Below, one piece after another: positions 6,520-13,924 of a stretch of 21,958 nucleotides of DNA; the stretch's first letter is position 1, and the number at the start of each line of letters is the position of its first letter. The notes under the pieces are model-generated. The model searched no databases and was not told where the DNA came from. It worked only from the letters and a program-made list of their open reading frames with translations. Origin of the DNA: Actinomycetes bacterium (lineage in GTDB: Bacteria > Actinomycetota > Thermoleophilia > Gaiellales > Gaiellaceae); NCBI GenBank assembly GCA_030624785.1, contig JAUXJK010000006.1:1-21958 (forward strand). The letters run 5' to 3'. The translations under genes and the position numbers were made by a program.

Positions 6520-7779
6520 CTACTGAAGGGTTGGCACTCCACGAATCAACTGCGTCGCAATGCCCGGCCAGCTCCACAGCTCACTCGCGACGGAGCGAGC
6601 CGAGCGGCCAAGCTCTAGACGATCGGCCTCTGAGAGTTCGAGTAGCGCCCCGAGCCCCCTCGTCAGATCTGCGACATCCTCGTTCTCGAACGACGCGAGC
6701 GTGCCTCCCCACTCCGGGTAGGCAGCTTCGAGCGCGCCCGCGACACTCGCAAGCCCTGAGTGCCGCGCCACGAGCGGTGGTGTGCCACTGGCAGCCGCCT
6801 CCGCAGCCACCATGCCAAACGCCTCGGGGAAGATCGACGGAACGACGGCTACGTCGCAAAGTGGCCACAGCGCCGCGATGTGGCGGTGTTCAAGCGCGCC
6901 GGTGAACAGAACGTCAAGGCCCTCAGCCTGTTTCTCGAGATCGGCTCGCGCTTCGCCAAACCCGACGATCACGACGCGCACGTTGAGAGCGTGCGCGGCC
7001 TCGACGAGCAGGTGGACGCCTTTCTCGACGCTGAGCTTCCCGACGTAGCCGATCGTCGGCTTTTCGTCCGCGAAGAACGCACGAATCCGCGCTGCGTTGC
7101 CTGGGTCGGGCAGCCGCTCGTGTGCGGCACTCCCGCCCGTGTCCAACTCAGCCTGCGCGATCAGCTCGCGCAGTGCCTCATCGCGCGGGCGTGGACGAAA
7201 GAGCTCTGCGTCGACGCCCGGGGGCACCTCTCTGACTCTTCGAAGATGCGGCCCCGGCCCGAGCGTTTCGCTGAGCGCCTGCCTCACATGCTCGCTGCCG
7301 ACGTACACCTCGCGCGCACCGGCGAGCGAGACCTTGGCCCAACGTACGAGCTCGGGATTGCCTCGGATCGCGTACTCGAGTTCGCTGCCGTGAACCTTGA
7401 CCGCGAATGGCGCACCGAAGTCGACGCCGACCGGAGCCCCGAGCAACACGTGATTCGTCAGCGTGTAGTCGACAGGAAGGAGCTCGCGCATCGTCGCTGC
7501 GTTGGCCTCGACGACTCGCTGTCGCTCCGCCCACGTCGTCTCGCCGAGCAGTTTCACGTCGAAGCCCTCGTAGCTGTCACGCACGAAGACCGGGAGGACC
7601 GGGCCGATATCTGGGCGCACGACGGTCGCCGTCCCCACATCGTGCTCCTCGGGACGAGGGTCCTGGCACACGACGACAACGTCGTGCCCGAGACCAGAAA
7701 AGGCTCGAGCGAGCGAGCGCGTGTAGACATTCGAGCCCGTGCCGCCGAGTAGATAGCCGTGCCAGATCAGAATGCGCAC
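6520..7779 (-). CDS. Family 4 glycosyltransferase
   Basis: It transfers a sugar from a nucleotide-sugar donor, probably in the cytoplasm; the acceptor is unknown. The 419 residues have a GT-B fold pattern. The N-terminal acceptor half starts RILIWHGYLLGGTGSNVYTRSLARAF, where the Gly-rich loop GGTGSN is typical. The donor half has IGYVGKLSVEKGVHLLVEA and PSIFPEAFGMVAAEAAASGTP, which contains the E-x7-E motif. The start is GTG 7779, with AGGA 7 nt upstream. It is divergent from the ECF sigma gene across an 80-bp region with an inverted repeat that covers this Shine-Dalgarno. The GCS2-type ligase follows downstream. MshA of mycothiol synthesis belongs to the same family, but I see no evidence that this is MshA. 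Confidence 0.9.
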   Translation of the reverse strand: MRILIWHGYLLGGTGSNVYTRSLARAFSGLGHDVVVVCQDPRPEEHDVGTATVVRPDIGPVLPVFVRDSYEGFDVKLLGETTWAERQRVVEANAATMRELLPVDYTLTNHVLLGAPVGVDFGAPFAVKVHGSELEYAIRGNPELVRWAKVSLAGAREVYVGSEHVRQALSETLGPGPHLRRVREVPPGVDAELFRPRPRDEALRELIAQAELDTGGSAAHERLPDPGNAARIRAFFADEKPTIGYVGKLSVEKGVHLLVEAAHALNVRVVIVGFGEARADLEKQAEGLDVLFTGALEHRHIAALWPLCDVAVVPSIFPEAFGMVAAEAAASGTPPLVARHSGLASVAGALEAAYPEWGGTLASFENEDVADLTRGLGALLELSEADRLELGRSARSVASELWSWPGIATQLIRGVPTLQ

Positions 7780-7782
7780 ACC

Positions 7783-7809
7783 GATATCCTGCCCCGAGAG
7801 CAGGACATC
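7783..7809. promoter_or_regulatory. 27-bp dyad in the glycosyltransferase/sigma intergenic region
   Basis: GATATCCTGC (7783-7792) and GCAGGACATC (7800-7809) form 10-bp arms with one mismatch around a 7-nt centre. It lies between the divergent starts at 7779 and 7860 and contains the - strand CAGGA Shine-Dalgarno of the glycosyltransferase. It could be an operator or an RNA hairpin hiding that site. Confidence 0.35.
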
Positions 7810-7859
7810 CGGGGGGACCTAGACGAGGAAACCCCGTTAGCTGGAGAGAATCACTACCC

Positions 7860-8408
7860 GTGGAGAACGAGTCGAAGCTCGTCAAACGCGCACAGTCAGG
7901 CGATAAGCACGCGTTCGCGGAGCTCATCGAGCACGAGCAGCAACGGCTCTACACGCTCGCGGTCCGCGAGCTGGGATCGGCCTCCGACGCCGAGGACGCG
8001 GTGCAGGAAGCGCTGATTCGAGCGTGGCGGGCACTCCCCCGGTTTCGAGCCGAGGCGAGTTTTTCGACCTGGATCTATCGCATCCAACTCAACGCCATCC
8101 ACGACCAGCGGAGCAAGCGCGCACGTGGCGGCGGCTCACCCCTTGACGACGTCCCCGAGACCGCCGATCCACGCGACGCGTTGCTGGCGAGCGAGTTGAG
8201 TAGTGCCTTGCAATCAGCCTTGAATGAGCTCGACGAAACGTACCGCGCGGCCGTGCTGATGTCTGACGTGTCGGGCCTGTCCTACCGCGAGATTGCGGGG
8301 ATTCTCGGTGTCGCCGAGGGTACTGTGAAGTCAAGAATATTTCGGGGTCGCGCCGAGCTCGCACGTCTGCTCGGAACCAGCGGCGCCGGGCCGGAGTCCA
8401 ACCTGTGA
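7860..8408 (+). CDS. ECF (sigma-70 family, RpoE-like) sigma factor
   Basis: It directs RNA polymerase to a stress regulon. The 182 residues contain region 2 (about 15-80: AFAELIEHEQQRLYTLA, DAEDAVQEALIRAWRALPRF, FSTWIYRIQLNAIHDQ) and region 4 (about 115-170: LNELDETYRAAVLMSDVSGL, SYREIAGILGVAEGTVKSR, the helix-turn-helix). The GTG at 7860 (MENESKLVKRAQSGD after initiation) gives the usual family length; the frame further upstream is only the antisense of the glycosyltransferase. GGAGAG is 12 nt upstream, which is rather far. The stop TGA overlaps the anti-sigma start (GTGATG), as is usual for sigma/anti-sigma pairs. Confidence 0.93.
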   Translation: MENESKLVKRAQSGDKHAFAELIEHEQQRLYTLAVRELGSASDAEDAVQEALIRAWRALPRFRAEASFSTWIYRIQLNAIHDQRSKRARGGGSPLDDVPETADPRDALLASELSSALQSALNELDETYRAAVLMSDVSGLSYREIAGILGVAEGTVKSRIFRGRAELARLLGTSGAGPESNL

Positions 8409-9232
8409 TGGAAGACACACACCTCAACGACATCGAGCTGTTCGAGTACGCGAACGGCGAGCTTGACGACGGCGACCGTATCCGTGCGGACGGCCACATC
8501 GCGCACTGCGATGAATGCCGTTCGCTGCTCACGCTCGCCCAGTCGGGAGCCGCGTCCCTGCAGAGCTCGCAGCGCTTCGATCTTCCGGCAGAGCGGCTCG
8601 GCGCGACCATCGACGCACTCGGCCCCCAGGAGAAGCGCGAGACCCGCGGAGTAGTCGCGTGGCGCCGCTGGCTTACAGTGCTGGCGCCAGTAGCCGCGGT
8701 TGCCGGGGTCGTCGTGATCATCGTGATAGCGAGCAATGGAGGCGATAGCGATACGAGCGAATCCGCTGCGCCTGCACAAGAGGCCGCGGCGGAGGCCGCC
8801 GCACCGGCGCCCGCGGATGGCGAGAGTCGTACCCTGCAAGGGAGCGCCCAGGCGGCGAACGAAGCTGCTCCGGAATCCGCTCTAGCCGAACCAGACTCCG
8901 CCGAACTGTTCTCGGACGGAGCACCGGCCGAGGCAGCGTCCGCTCCGACCGAAGAGGCGGCGTCTGAGGACGCATCCGCGGCCGAACCCGCGCCGGCCCC
9001 CGCAGAGGAACCTGCGCCTTCGCCGGCCGTGCCGGAAGACGATGTATCGATTGCCTCGGTCATGGGCCCAGCCAATGATGTGATCGCGTTCCTCGCATCG
9101 ATGGAGATCGAATCATCGATTGCGCCCGACGGCGCTGTCGAAGTCGCCCCGGAGGCCGCCGATGCCACCGCGGAGGCGCTCACAGACTTCCCGGCGGGCT
9201 CCGTGGTTGTCCGCGTCACCGAAGGCGGCTAG
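8408..9232 (+). CDS. Membrane-spanning ZAS-type anti-sigma factor
   Basis: It likely binds and silences the ECF sigma factor encoded just upstream. Read from ATG 8408 (274 residues; GTG 8405 adds one), it has a zinc-binding anti-sigma motif H30-x3-C34-x2-C37 in GHIAHCDECRSLL. One transmembrane helix is at about 88-109 (WLTVLAPVAAVAGVVVIIVI). A long outer segment is rich in Ala, Glu and Pro (about 112-215) and leads to a small C-terminal domain. The zinc motif suggests the inside part could respond to thiol oxidation, as RsrA-type factors do, though ZAS factors without redox response exist. Its stop codon overlaps the rex stop on the other strand. Confidence 0.85.
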   Translation: MEDTHLNDIELFEYANGELDDGDRIRADGHIAHCDECRSLLTLAQSGAASLQSSQRFDLPAERLGATIDALGPQEKRETRGVVAWRRWLTVLAPVAAVAGVVVIIVIASNGGDSDTSESAAPAQEAAAEAAAPAPADGESRTLQGSAQAANEAAPESALAEPDSAELFSDGAPAEAASAPTEEAASEDASAAEPAPAPAEEPAPSPAVPEDDVSIASVMGPANDVIAFLASMEIESSIAPDGAVEVAPEAADATAEALTDFPAGSVVVRVTEGG

Positions 9233-9891
9233 GCCAGCGAGAAGTAGAGCGCGTGCAGTAGCTCGGCCGCAGGATTCGAAGTGTGAACGGTCACATCAGC
9301 CGGCGCCTGAATCAGGGCTTCCGAATAGTTGAACATGATGCGAATACCGCAGGCGACCACGTCGTCTGCAACGCGCTGGGCCGCCAGAGCTGGCACTGCC
9401 AGCACGGCGATCGTGATGCTGTGCTCCTCGACCAGGGGCGCTAGCTCGCCATAGGGGCTCACGCGAGTCGACCCGATGGGCTCGCCGATTCTCGCGGGGT
9501 CGACGTCGAAGACCGCGGCGACCGTAAAGCCATGGTCGGCAAATACCGCCGAGCTCGCAACGGCCTGCCCAAGGCGACCCGCTCCGAACAGGGCGATGTT
9601 GTATTGACCCTGGGTGCGCAGGATCTTGCGAATCTCCCCGATCAGCAGTGATACGTCGTATCCGACACCACGTTTGCCGAACTTGCCGAACCCAGAAAGA
9701 TCGCGGCGGATCTGCGTGGCGTTCACGTTCGTGAACTCGGCGATCTCCTGTGAGGAGATGCGGTCGCGACCCATCTTGCTCGCCTGCGTGAGAACTTGCA
9801 GGTAGCGACTCAGCCGTGCGGCAACGCCAACGGAGAGCCTTTCCGTGGGCGTACCAGCGGCGTACTCGTTATAGCGCGTGCCGATTGACAC
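9229..9891 (-). CDS. rex: Redox-sensing transcriptional repressor Rex
   Basis: Rex represses respiratory and fermentation genes and leaves DNA when NADH rises. The 220 residues have the winged-helix domain (about 15-85: LSRYLQVLTQASKMGRDRIS, EIAEFTNVNATQIRRDLSGF, GKFGKRGVGYDV) and a Rossmann domain starting IALFGAGRLGQAV near 97, where GxGxLG is kept. The C-terminal part (IRIMFNYSEALIQAP) matches the family's nucleotide-binding/dimer region in layout but differs from the usual 'ILNFAP'. The start is GTG 9891, 19 nt after the stop of the glutaredoxin-like gene. A TATCCT hexamer lies 10 nt upstream, so it may also have its own promoter. It is the last gene of the - strand block. No clear Rex operator was found in the window. 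Confidence 0.92.
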   Translation of the reverse strand: MSIGTRYNEYAAGTPTERLSVGVAARLSRYLQVLTQASKMGRDRISSQEIAEFTNVNATQIRRDLSGFGKFGKRGVGYDVSLLIGEIRKILRTQGQYNIALFGAGRLGQAVASSAVFADHGFTVAAVFDVDPARIGEPIGSTRVSPYGELAPLVEEHSITIAVLAVPALAAQRVADDVVACGIRIMFNYSEALIQAPADVTVHTSNPAAELLHALYFSLA

Positions 9892-9901
9892 AATGCGGCT
9901 G

Positions 9902-9907
9902 AGGATA
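9902..9907 (-). promoter_or_regulatory. Possible -10 hexamer for rex
   Basis: On the - strand TATCCT is followed by 10 nt and then the rex GTG start. It lies inside a short inverted repeat TGAGG-GTAT-CCTCA (9900-9913) that also includes the stop codon of the upstream gene. There is no Shine-Dalgarno at usable spacing. Rex could be read from a near-leaderless transcript or from upstream genes. Confidence 0.3.
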
Positions 9908-9910
9908 CCC

Positions 9911-10210
9911 TCAGCGCGCCGAAAGGCGGCGTCTCAACGAGTCGGGATGCACGAACAGGCTGAAAGCTACGTCGCCATCGATCGTGACAACAGGAATCCG
10001 CTCCCGGTGGGTAGCTTCAAGCGCCGGATCGTCGTCGATCGGCACCTCCTCAAGTGCGAAAGGGATCTCTTCGCGAACCGATTCGAGCACGCGCCTCGCG
10101 CTCTCGCAGAGGTGTCAGCCGCCGCTGCTGTAGAGAACGACCTGCGCCTGCTCTCTCGTGTTCGATTCCAGGGTCAATGCTGCGCCTAGCAGTCGCCGAA
10201 CGTCTCGCAT
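9911..10210 (-). CDS. Candidate selenoprotein: glutaredoxin-like protein with UxxC motif
   Basis: The frame runs from ATG 10210 to TGA 9911-9913 and is interrupted only by an in-frame TGA at 10115-10117. Read as selenocysteine (U32) it gives a complete 99-residue thioredoxin-fold protein of the DUF836/glutaredoxin-like type. It contains VVLYSSGG-U-HLCESARRVL (24-42, beta strand, U32-x-x-C35, helix), FALEEVPIDDDPAL (51-64), RERIPVVTIDG (69-79, with the cis-Pro of the fold) and a C-terminal HPDSLRRRL helix. Homologues usually read 'LYSRPGCHLC', so TGA replaces exactly the first redox cysteine. A SECIS-like hairpin follows (10084-10106). The start overlaps the protease gene by 25 nt with GGGG 4 nt upstream; TTG 10177 is an alternative. 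It probably works as a thiol or dithiol oxidoreductase beside rex. The alternative is a pseudogene with one point mutation, but the rest is intact. Confidence 0.65.
10084..10106 (-). promoter_or_regulatory. Candidate bacterial SECIS element
   Basis: Starting 9 nt after the in-frame UGA, the RNA forms CGAG/CUCG, an A-G mismatch, then GCGCG/CGCGU (one G-U pair), closed by a 3-nt loop A-G-G. That is 9 pairs. The GG lies 20-21 nt after the UGA, very close to the loop GG of E. coli fdhF (19-20 nt, from memory). Bacterial SECIS elements lie in the coding region right after UGA and need a loop G, as here. There is no clearly bulged U, and GC-rich DNA makes hairpins easily, so this is supporting evidence rather than proof. 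Confidence 0.5.
10115..10117 (-). other. In-frame UGA, candidate selenocysteine codon
   Basis: TGA on the - strand sits at codon 32 of the glutaredoxin-like gene, at the first position of its CxxC motif. TGA is used as a normal stop by several other genes here (sigma factor, rimI, DUF2520 gene, and the stop of this gene itself), so general recoding of TGA is not the explanation. Confidence 0.6.
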
Positions 10211-12966
10211 GCTGCCCCGCCGTGTCCTGCTCGCCAGGTCTTGTAGCTACTGCCTCGCTCGAGGAGCCACTCCTCGAAAGCGTCGCGATCATCAACACCG
10301 AAGCTTCGTCCAGCCCACGTGAACTCACCCTCAACCCCGCCGGCGTTCACGCTGAACGCTGGGCCGGGCAACGTGACGACGTCGCCGTATCCCGCGACGG
10401 CTGGGCGAGCGACGAACTGCAGCTGGTAGCGGCCGGGCTTGAGTTGTGATCCGTCGGGCGCGCGTCCGGTCAGCCCGATGGCGTAGCGGCCTGGCAAGAG
10501 GTCGCGCAGCCGGGCAATGGTGCCAATGAACTCCGTGTCTCGCCAGAGCTCGACCTCGAGAAGCGAGACCGGCCCGATCGCGAGACCCTCCGGCCCTTCG
10601 CCAACCCATCCGACCCGAAACGAGAGAACGGAGAGCAGGCCCTCGGCAGCTCTGGTTTCGTCAACCGGGGTCAGTCGCGCAGCATCAACAAGTGGCGCGG
10701 GAGGATCCTCCGCGAATGCTGTTGCAAACGGAACCCGAACCGCGGGCTCGCCGACTGGTTGCACCAGGATGGTTCCAGAGATCCAGCCCTCCCAGGTCGA
10801 GTCGTCGTCGCCCAGCGAGACGATCAGTCGGACACTCTCCCTCGCTCCGCCGTCAATCACAAGCGACGGCGGATCAACTCGAAATTCCAGTGGGAGTGGG
10901 TCTGGACCGTCAGGAATCAGGGCGAACGAGACTGTCAAGGGAGTCGAGCCGAGATTGCTTACTTCGAGCAGCACCTCTGACGACCAGCCTCCGCGAGTCG
11001 GGGCGCCAAGTGCGACAACCGGTGGGTCGACAACCAGATTCGCCTTGAGCGCGCGGGTGATATCGAGCATGCCACCTCCCTGTCCACTGGTCATGGCCCG
11101 CGCCGAAAGCGACGTAAGTGGGACAGCGCTGCCAACTAGCGTCGCCTTCAGCTCGCTCGCGGTGAGCTTTGGGCGCGCCTGCGCGAGAAGCGCTGCAGCT
11201 CCCGCGGTCACTGCCGCCGAGGCGCTCGATCCGGTTACGGTCGCATAGAGAGCGTCAGCGCCGGGTCCGGGACGCGCGTCGGCCGTCGCGAGGCCAACGC
11301 CGGGAGCAAGAATGTCTGGTCGCGGAACGCCTTCGAAGCTCAGACCCCTCGATGAGAAGGGCGCGACCGATGGCGCGTTCAGGACATCGATCGACGCGGC
11401 TGGCTCGAGGCTCACCGACACGTCCTCGCCGCGAGCGATCGCACTAGCCACAGATCTCCCCGCGTCGCGCGGCAGGCCTACGACAGGAAGAGCGCGATCT
11501 TCGGCAAGGTCGATGGCCCCTGGCTGTGAACCATCGCTGTACACGACGACCGCGGCGGCGCCGGCAGCCTGAGCATTGCGAGCAACATTTCCTAGGTACC
11601 CCGTGCCCGCTGGCACCAGCACAGCGCGACCGGAGACCCGACTGACGCCGTCCACTGCGTAGTAGTCCGTGAGCAGCTCACCCGTCGCCAGCTGGCCGCG
11701 CTTCCGCTCGGGATCGGCCAGACTCGGACCCTCGAGCGCTGTCAACCTCAGCGTCGTCGTCCGGTCAGGCCCCTCGCGGCTCAGCAGATCGACGACCCCG
11801 TTGAATACGACAGCGCCTTCAACCGAGATGCGGACCGTGGCTTGACCAAGTTCTGAACGTCCATCCGCTGTCCCGACGGCAAGCGCTGCGCGGGAGCTAG
11901 CCGGCGCGCCAACAGTTCCCGACCCTGCTTCGGCCGGGCCATCGTTGCCGCTCGCGGCAACCACGAGGGTGCCTAGCGAGGCGGCGCCACCGACAGCACG
12001 CGCTTCTGGGCTGTCGGCAAACGCTGCAAAGGGTTCCACGAGAGGTGTAAGTGCGATGGGCACCGCGTCATTGGTGGCGCCGTCCTGATCCGGGTCGACG
12101 GCGAGTTCAAGACCCGCGAGCAGTTGATCCGCCCAGCCGAAGACCGCGTGCTTTCCTGTGCCTGTCGGCTGCCATCCGAGCACTCGGATCGGCAGCACGC
12201 GAGCACCAGGAGCGATGCCCCGCGCTCCCCCGGGTCCGTCGACACCCACGAGCAGCCCGGCCATTCGCGTTCCGTGGCGCTCAACTTCACTCGCGTCGTC
12301 GGGGTTGAGCGCAGCCTGCGCTCGCGCATCACCATCGATCACGTCGATTCCGGGTAGTACGCGGCCGGCGAGAAATGGATGTAAGAGGTCGACGCCCGTA
12401 TCGAGCAACGCGATCGTTACGCCCTCGCCATCGAGCGCGGCGTTCGGGGTCTGACCAACGACGCCAAGAGCTGCGCCTGGATCGGTCGTCGCAAGGATGT
12501 CGGCGGTCACCGAAGCTGGGTAGACAGCCCGGATCGGGTAGACGCCCACGATGCCTGGGGAGCGATCGAGAGCTGCCAGAGCCTGGCCGTCGAGGGTTGC
12601 ACTAAATCCGTTGAGTGTTCGGGTGAAGCGCTTGTCGCGTTGGATCTTGACGCCCTGGGCGCGGAGCTCCCGCACGAGCGCCCGCTGGCTCTGCTCGGCT
12701 TCGTCGACCCACTGACGCTGCGTCGCTGCGGACGGTGCGTCCGAAGCGGTTCGCGTTCGGTCCGCCAACGATGGGAACCCGAGCACAACGATCACGCGTT
12801 TGCTCGCAGTCAGCAACGGACGGTCGGGAATCGCCGAGCGCCATTGCTCGGCGTCATTGCGAAATGCTCCCAAGCCGGTGACTGGCACTATCGCCGCAGC
12901 TCCCGCGACTAGTGCAATCAGCGCGTAGGCGGCTCTCCGCAGGAGCCTAGCGCGATGAATAGGCAT
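10186..12966 (-). CDS. Subtilisin-like (S8) serine protease, exported, with PA domain
   Basis: It is a secreted or surface protease. Read from ATG 12966 it has 926 residues and starts with a signal sequence (MPIHRARLLRRAAYALIALV...). An I9-type propeptide-like region follows (about 57-148). The S8 domain has Asp189 in LLDTGVD, His231 in RHGTRMAG, the oxyanion Asn341 in ASGNDGP and Ser581 in GSSASAAVTAGAAALL. The last replaces the usual GTSMAxPHVAG but keeps the serine. A PA insert (about 440-515) lies between the His and Ser blocks. The C-terminal 300 residues look like beta-rich domains and end with two cysteines. A start at 13005 is possible, but only 12966 gives a clean signal peptide. It overlaps the end of tsaD by 20 nt. 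Confidence 0.9.
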   Translation of the reverse strand: MPIHRARLLRRAAYALIALVAGAAAIVPVTGLGAFRNDAEQWRSAIPDRPLLTASKRVIVVLGFPSLADRTRTASDAPSAATQRQWVDEAEQSQRALVRELRAQGVKIQRDKRFTRTLNGFSATLDGQALAALDRSPGIVGVYPIRAVYPASVTADILATTDPGAALGVVGQTPNAALDGEGVTIALLDTGVDLLHPFLAGRVLPGIDVIDGDARAQAALNPDDASEVERHGTRMAGLLVGVDGPGGARGIAPGARVLPIRVLGWQPTGTGKHAVFGWADQLLAGLELAVDPDQDGATNDAVPIALTPLVEPFAAFADSPEARAVGGAASLGTLVVAASGNDGPAEAGSGTVGAPASSRAALAVGTADGRSELGQATVRISVEGAVVFNGVVDLLSREGPDRTTTLRLTALEGPSLADPERKRGQLATGELLTDYYAVDGVSRVSGRAVLVPAGTGYLGNVARNAQAAGAAAVVVYSDGSQPGAIDLAEDRALPVVGLPRDAGRSVASAIARGEDVSVSLEPAASIDVLNAPSVAPFSSRGLSFEGVPRPDILAPGVGLATADARPGPGADALYATVTGSSASAAVTAGAAALLAQARPKLTASELKATLVGSAVPLTSLSARAMTSGQGGGMLDITRALKANLVVDPPVVALGAPTRGGWSSEVLLEVSNLGSTPLTVSFALIPDGPDPLPLEFRVDPPSLVIDGGARESVRLIVSLGDDDSTWEGWISGTILVQPVGEPAVRVPFATAFAEDPPAPLVDAARLTPVDETRAAEGLLSVLSFRVGWVGEGPEGLAIGPVSLLEVELWRDTEFIGTIARLRDLLPGRYAIGLTGRAPDGSQLKPGRYQLQFVARPAVAGYGDVVTLPGPAFSVNAGGVEGEFTWAGRSFGVDDRDAFEEWLLERGSSYKTWRAGHGGAACETFGDC

Positions 12967-13924
12967 CAATTGAAAGATAGTCCGTTTCCAGCAGTTTTGG
13001 TGCATACCTCGCTGCTGAAGCGATCATGGCGCCGTTATCGGTGCAAAGCGCAAGCGGCGCCACCCGCACCCCGCGGGCCAAAAGCCCCGCTCGAAGGGCA
13101 CTATTTGCGGCTACTCCGCCAACAACGGCAACGGTTTCCATAGACATACTCTCGGCAGCCTGCTCAATACGCTGGAGCAGCGCCTGCACGATTGCACGCT
13201 CGTAGGATGCCGCCAGATCGGCCCGCTGCTCGGCGAGCGCGGCATCGCCCAGGTCTTTTACTGCGTAGAGCAACGCTGTCTTCACGCCGGAGAACGAGAA
13301 ATCCAGGCCCTCCATTCGAGCGATCGGGAAGCGATATGCCGTTGCATCACCTGTTCGAGCGAGGCGATCGAGGGCCGGCCCACCTGGATAGCCGAGGCCG
13401 AGCAACCGAGCGCCCTTGTCGAAGGCTTCGCCAGCCGCGTCGTCACGCGTGCCACCGATTACTTCGTGGCTGTCGTAGTCGCGAACCACGAGCAGCAGTG
13501 TGTGCCCGCCGCTCGCGAGCAGGCAGAGGAACGGCGGCGCGAGTGGCTCTTCGCCAAGGAACAACGACGCCACGTGGCCACGCAGATGGTCGACCGGTAC
13601 GAGCGGCACGCCGCTCGCCCATGAGAGCCCTTTCGCATAGGAGAGACCAACCAGCAACGCGCCGACCAGTCCGGGGCCCTGAGTGACACCGATGGCCGAG
13701 ACGTCCTCGAGCGCAGCTCCGGCCTGTTCAAGGGCGTCGGCGACGACGGGCTCCACAAGCTCGAGATGTCGTCGTGAGGCGACCTCGGGAACGACACCTC
13801 CGTAGCGCGCATGGATCTGCGCCTGCGACGAGATGACATTGGACAGGATTGCTCCGCCGTCCGAGATAACCGCGGCTGCCGTTTCGTCGCACGACGTCTC
13901 GAGACCCAGAATTAGCTCAGTCAT
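12947..13924 (-). CDS. tsaD: tRNA N6-threonylcarbamoyladenosine transferase TsaD
   Basis: TsaD moves the threonylcarbamoyl group onto A37 of tRNAs that read ANN codons, working with TsaB and TsaE, both encoded just upstream. It has 325 residues from ATG 13924. Key motifs are LGLETSCDETAAAV at the start, GVTQGPGLVGALLVGL, the metal-binding H-x3-H in VDHLRGHVASL, and LASGGHTLL. GFSGVKTAL appears as 'DFSFSGVKTALLYAV', and GGVAANSALR and CTDNGAMIA are near the end. The longer frame upstream reads antisense to nothing useful and is mostly inside rimI, so it is rejected. The start overlaps the rimI stop by 8 nt. Confidence 0.96.
   Translation of the reverse strand: MTELILGLETSCDETAAAVISDGGAILSNVISSQAQIHARYGGVVPEVASRRHLELVEPVVADALEQAGAALEDVSAIGVTQGPGLVGALLVGLSYAKGLSWASGVPLVPVDHLRGHVASLFLGEEPLAPPFLCLLASGGHTLLLVVRDYDSHEVIGGTRDDAAGEAFDKGARLLGLGYPGGPALDRLARTGDATAYRFPIARMEGLDFSFSGVKTALLYAVKDLGDAALAEQRADLAASYERAIVQALLQRIEQAAESMSMETVAVVGGVAANSALRAGLLARGVRVAPLALCTDNGAMIASAARYAPKLLETDYLSIDAYSSR

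Noticed and set aside
6760..7752. A 330-codon + strand open frame opposite the glycosyltransferase
   Set aside because: Its translation is Arg/Ala/Asp-rich with no recognisable motif and lies wholly inside the glycosyltransferase, which is well supported.
8089..9219. A 376-codon - strand open frame opposite the sigma and anti-sigma genes
   Set aside because: It has Ser/Ala-rich low-complexity translation typical of the antisense of a GC-rich gene. The + strand genes have clear family motifs.
10115..10117. TGA read as tryptophan or another residue through a changed genetic code
   Set aside because: Several complete genes in the window end in TGA at the expected family length, so TGA is a normal stop here.
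9878..10189. A 103-codon + strand open frame across the gap between rex and the protease
   Set aside because: It is antisense to the glutaredoxin-like gene, shows no family motif, and overlaps the rex start region. The - strand frame with the in-frame TGA gives a clear thioredoxin-fold protein instead.
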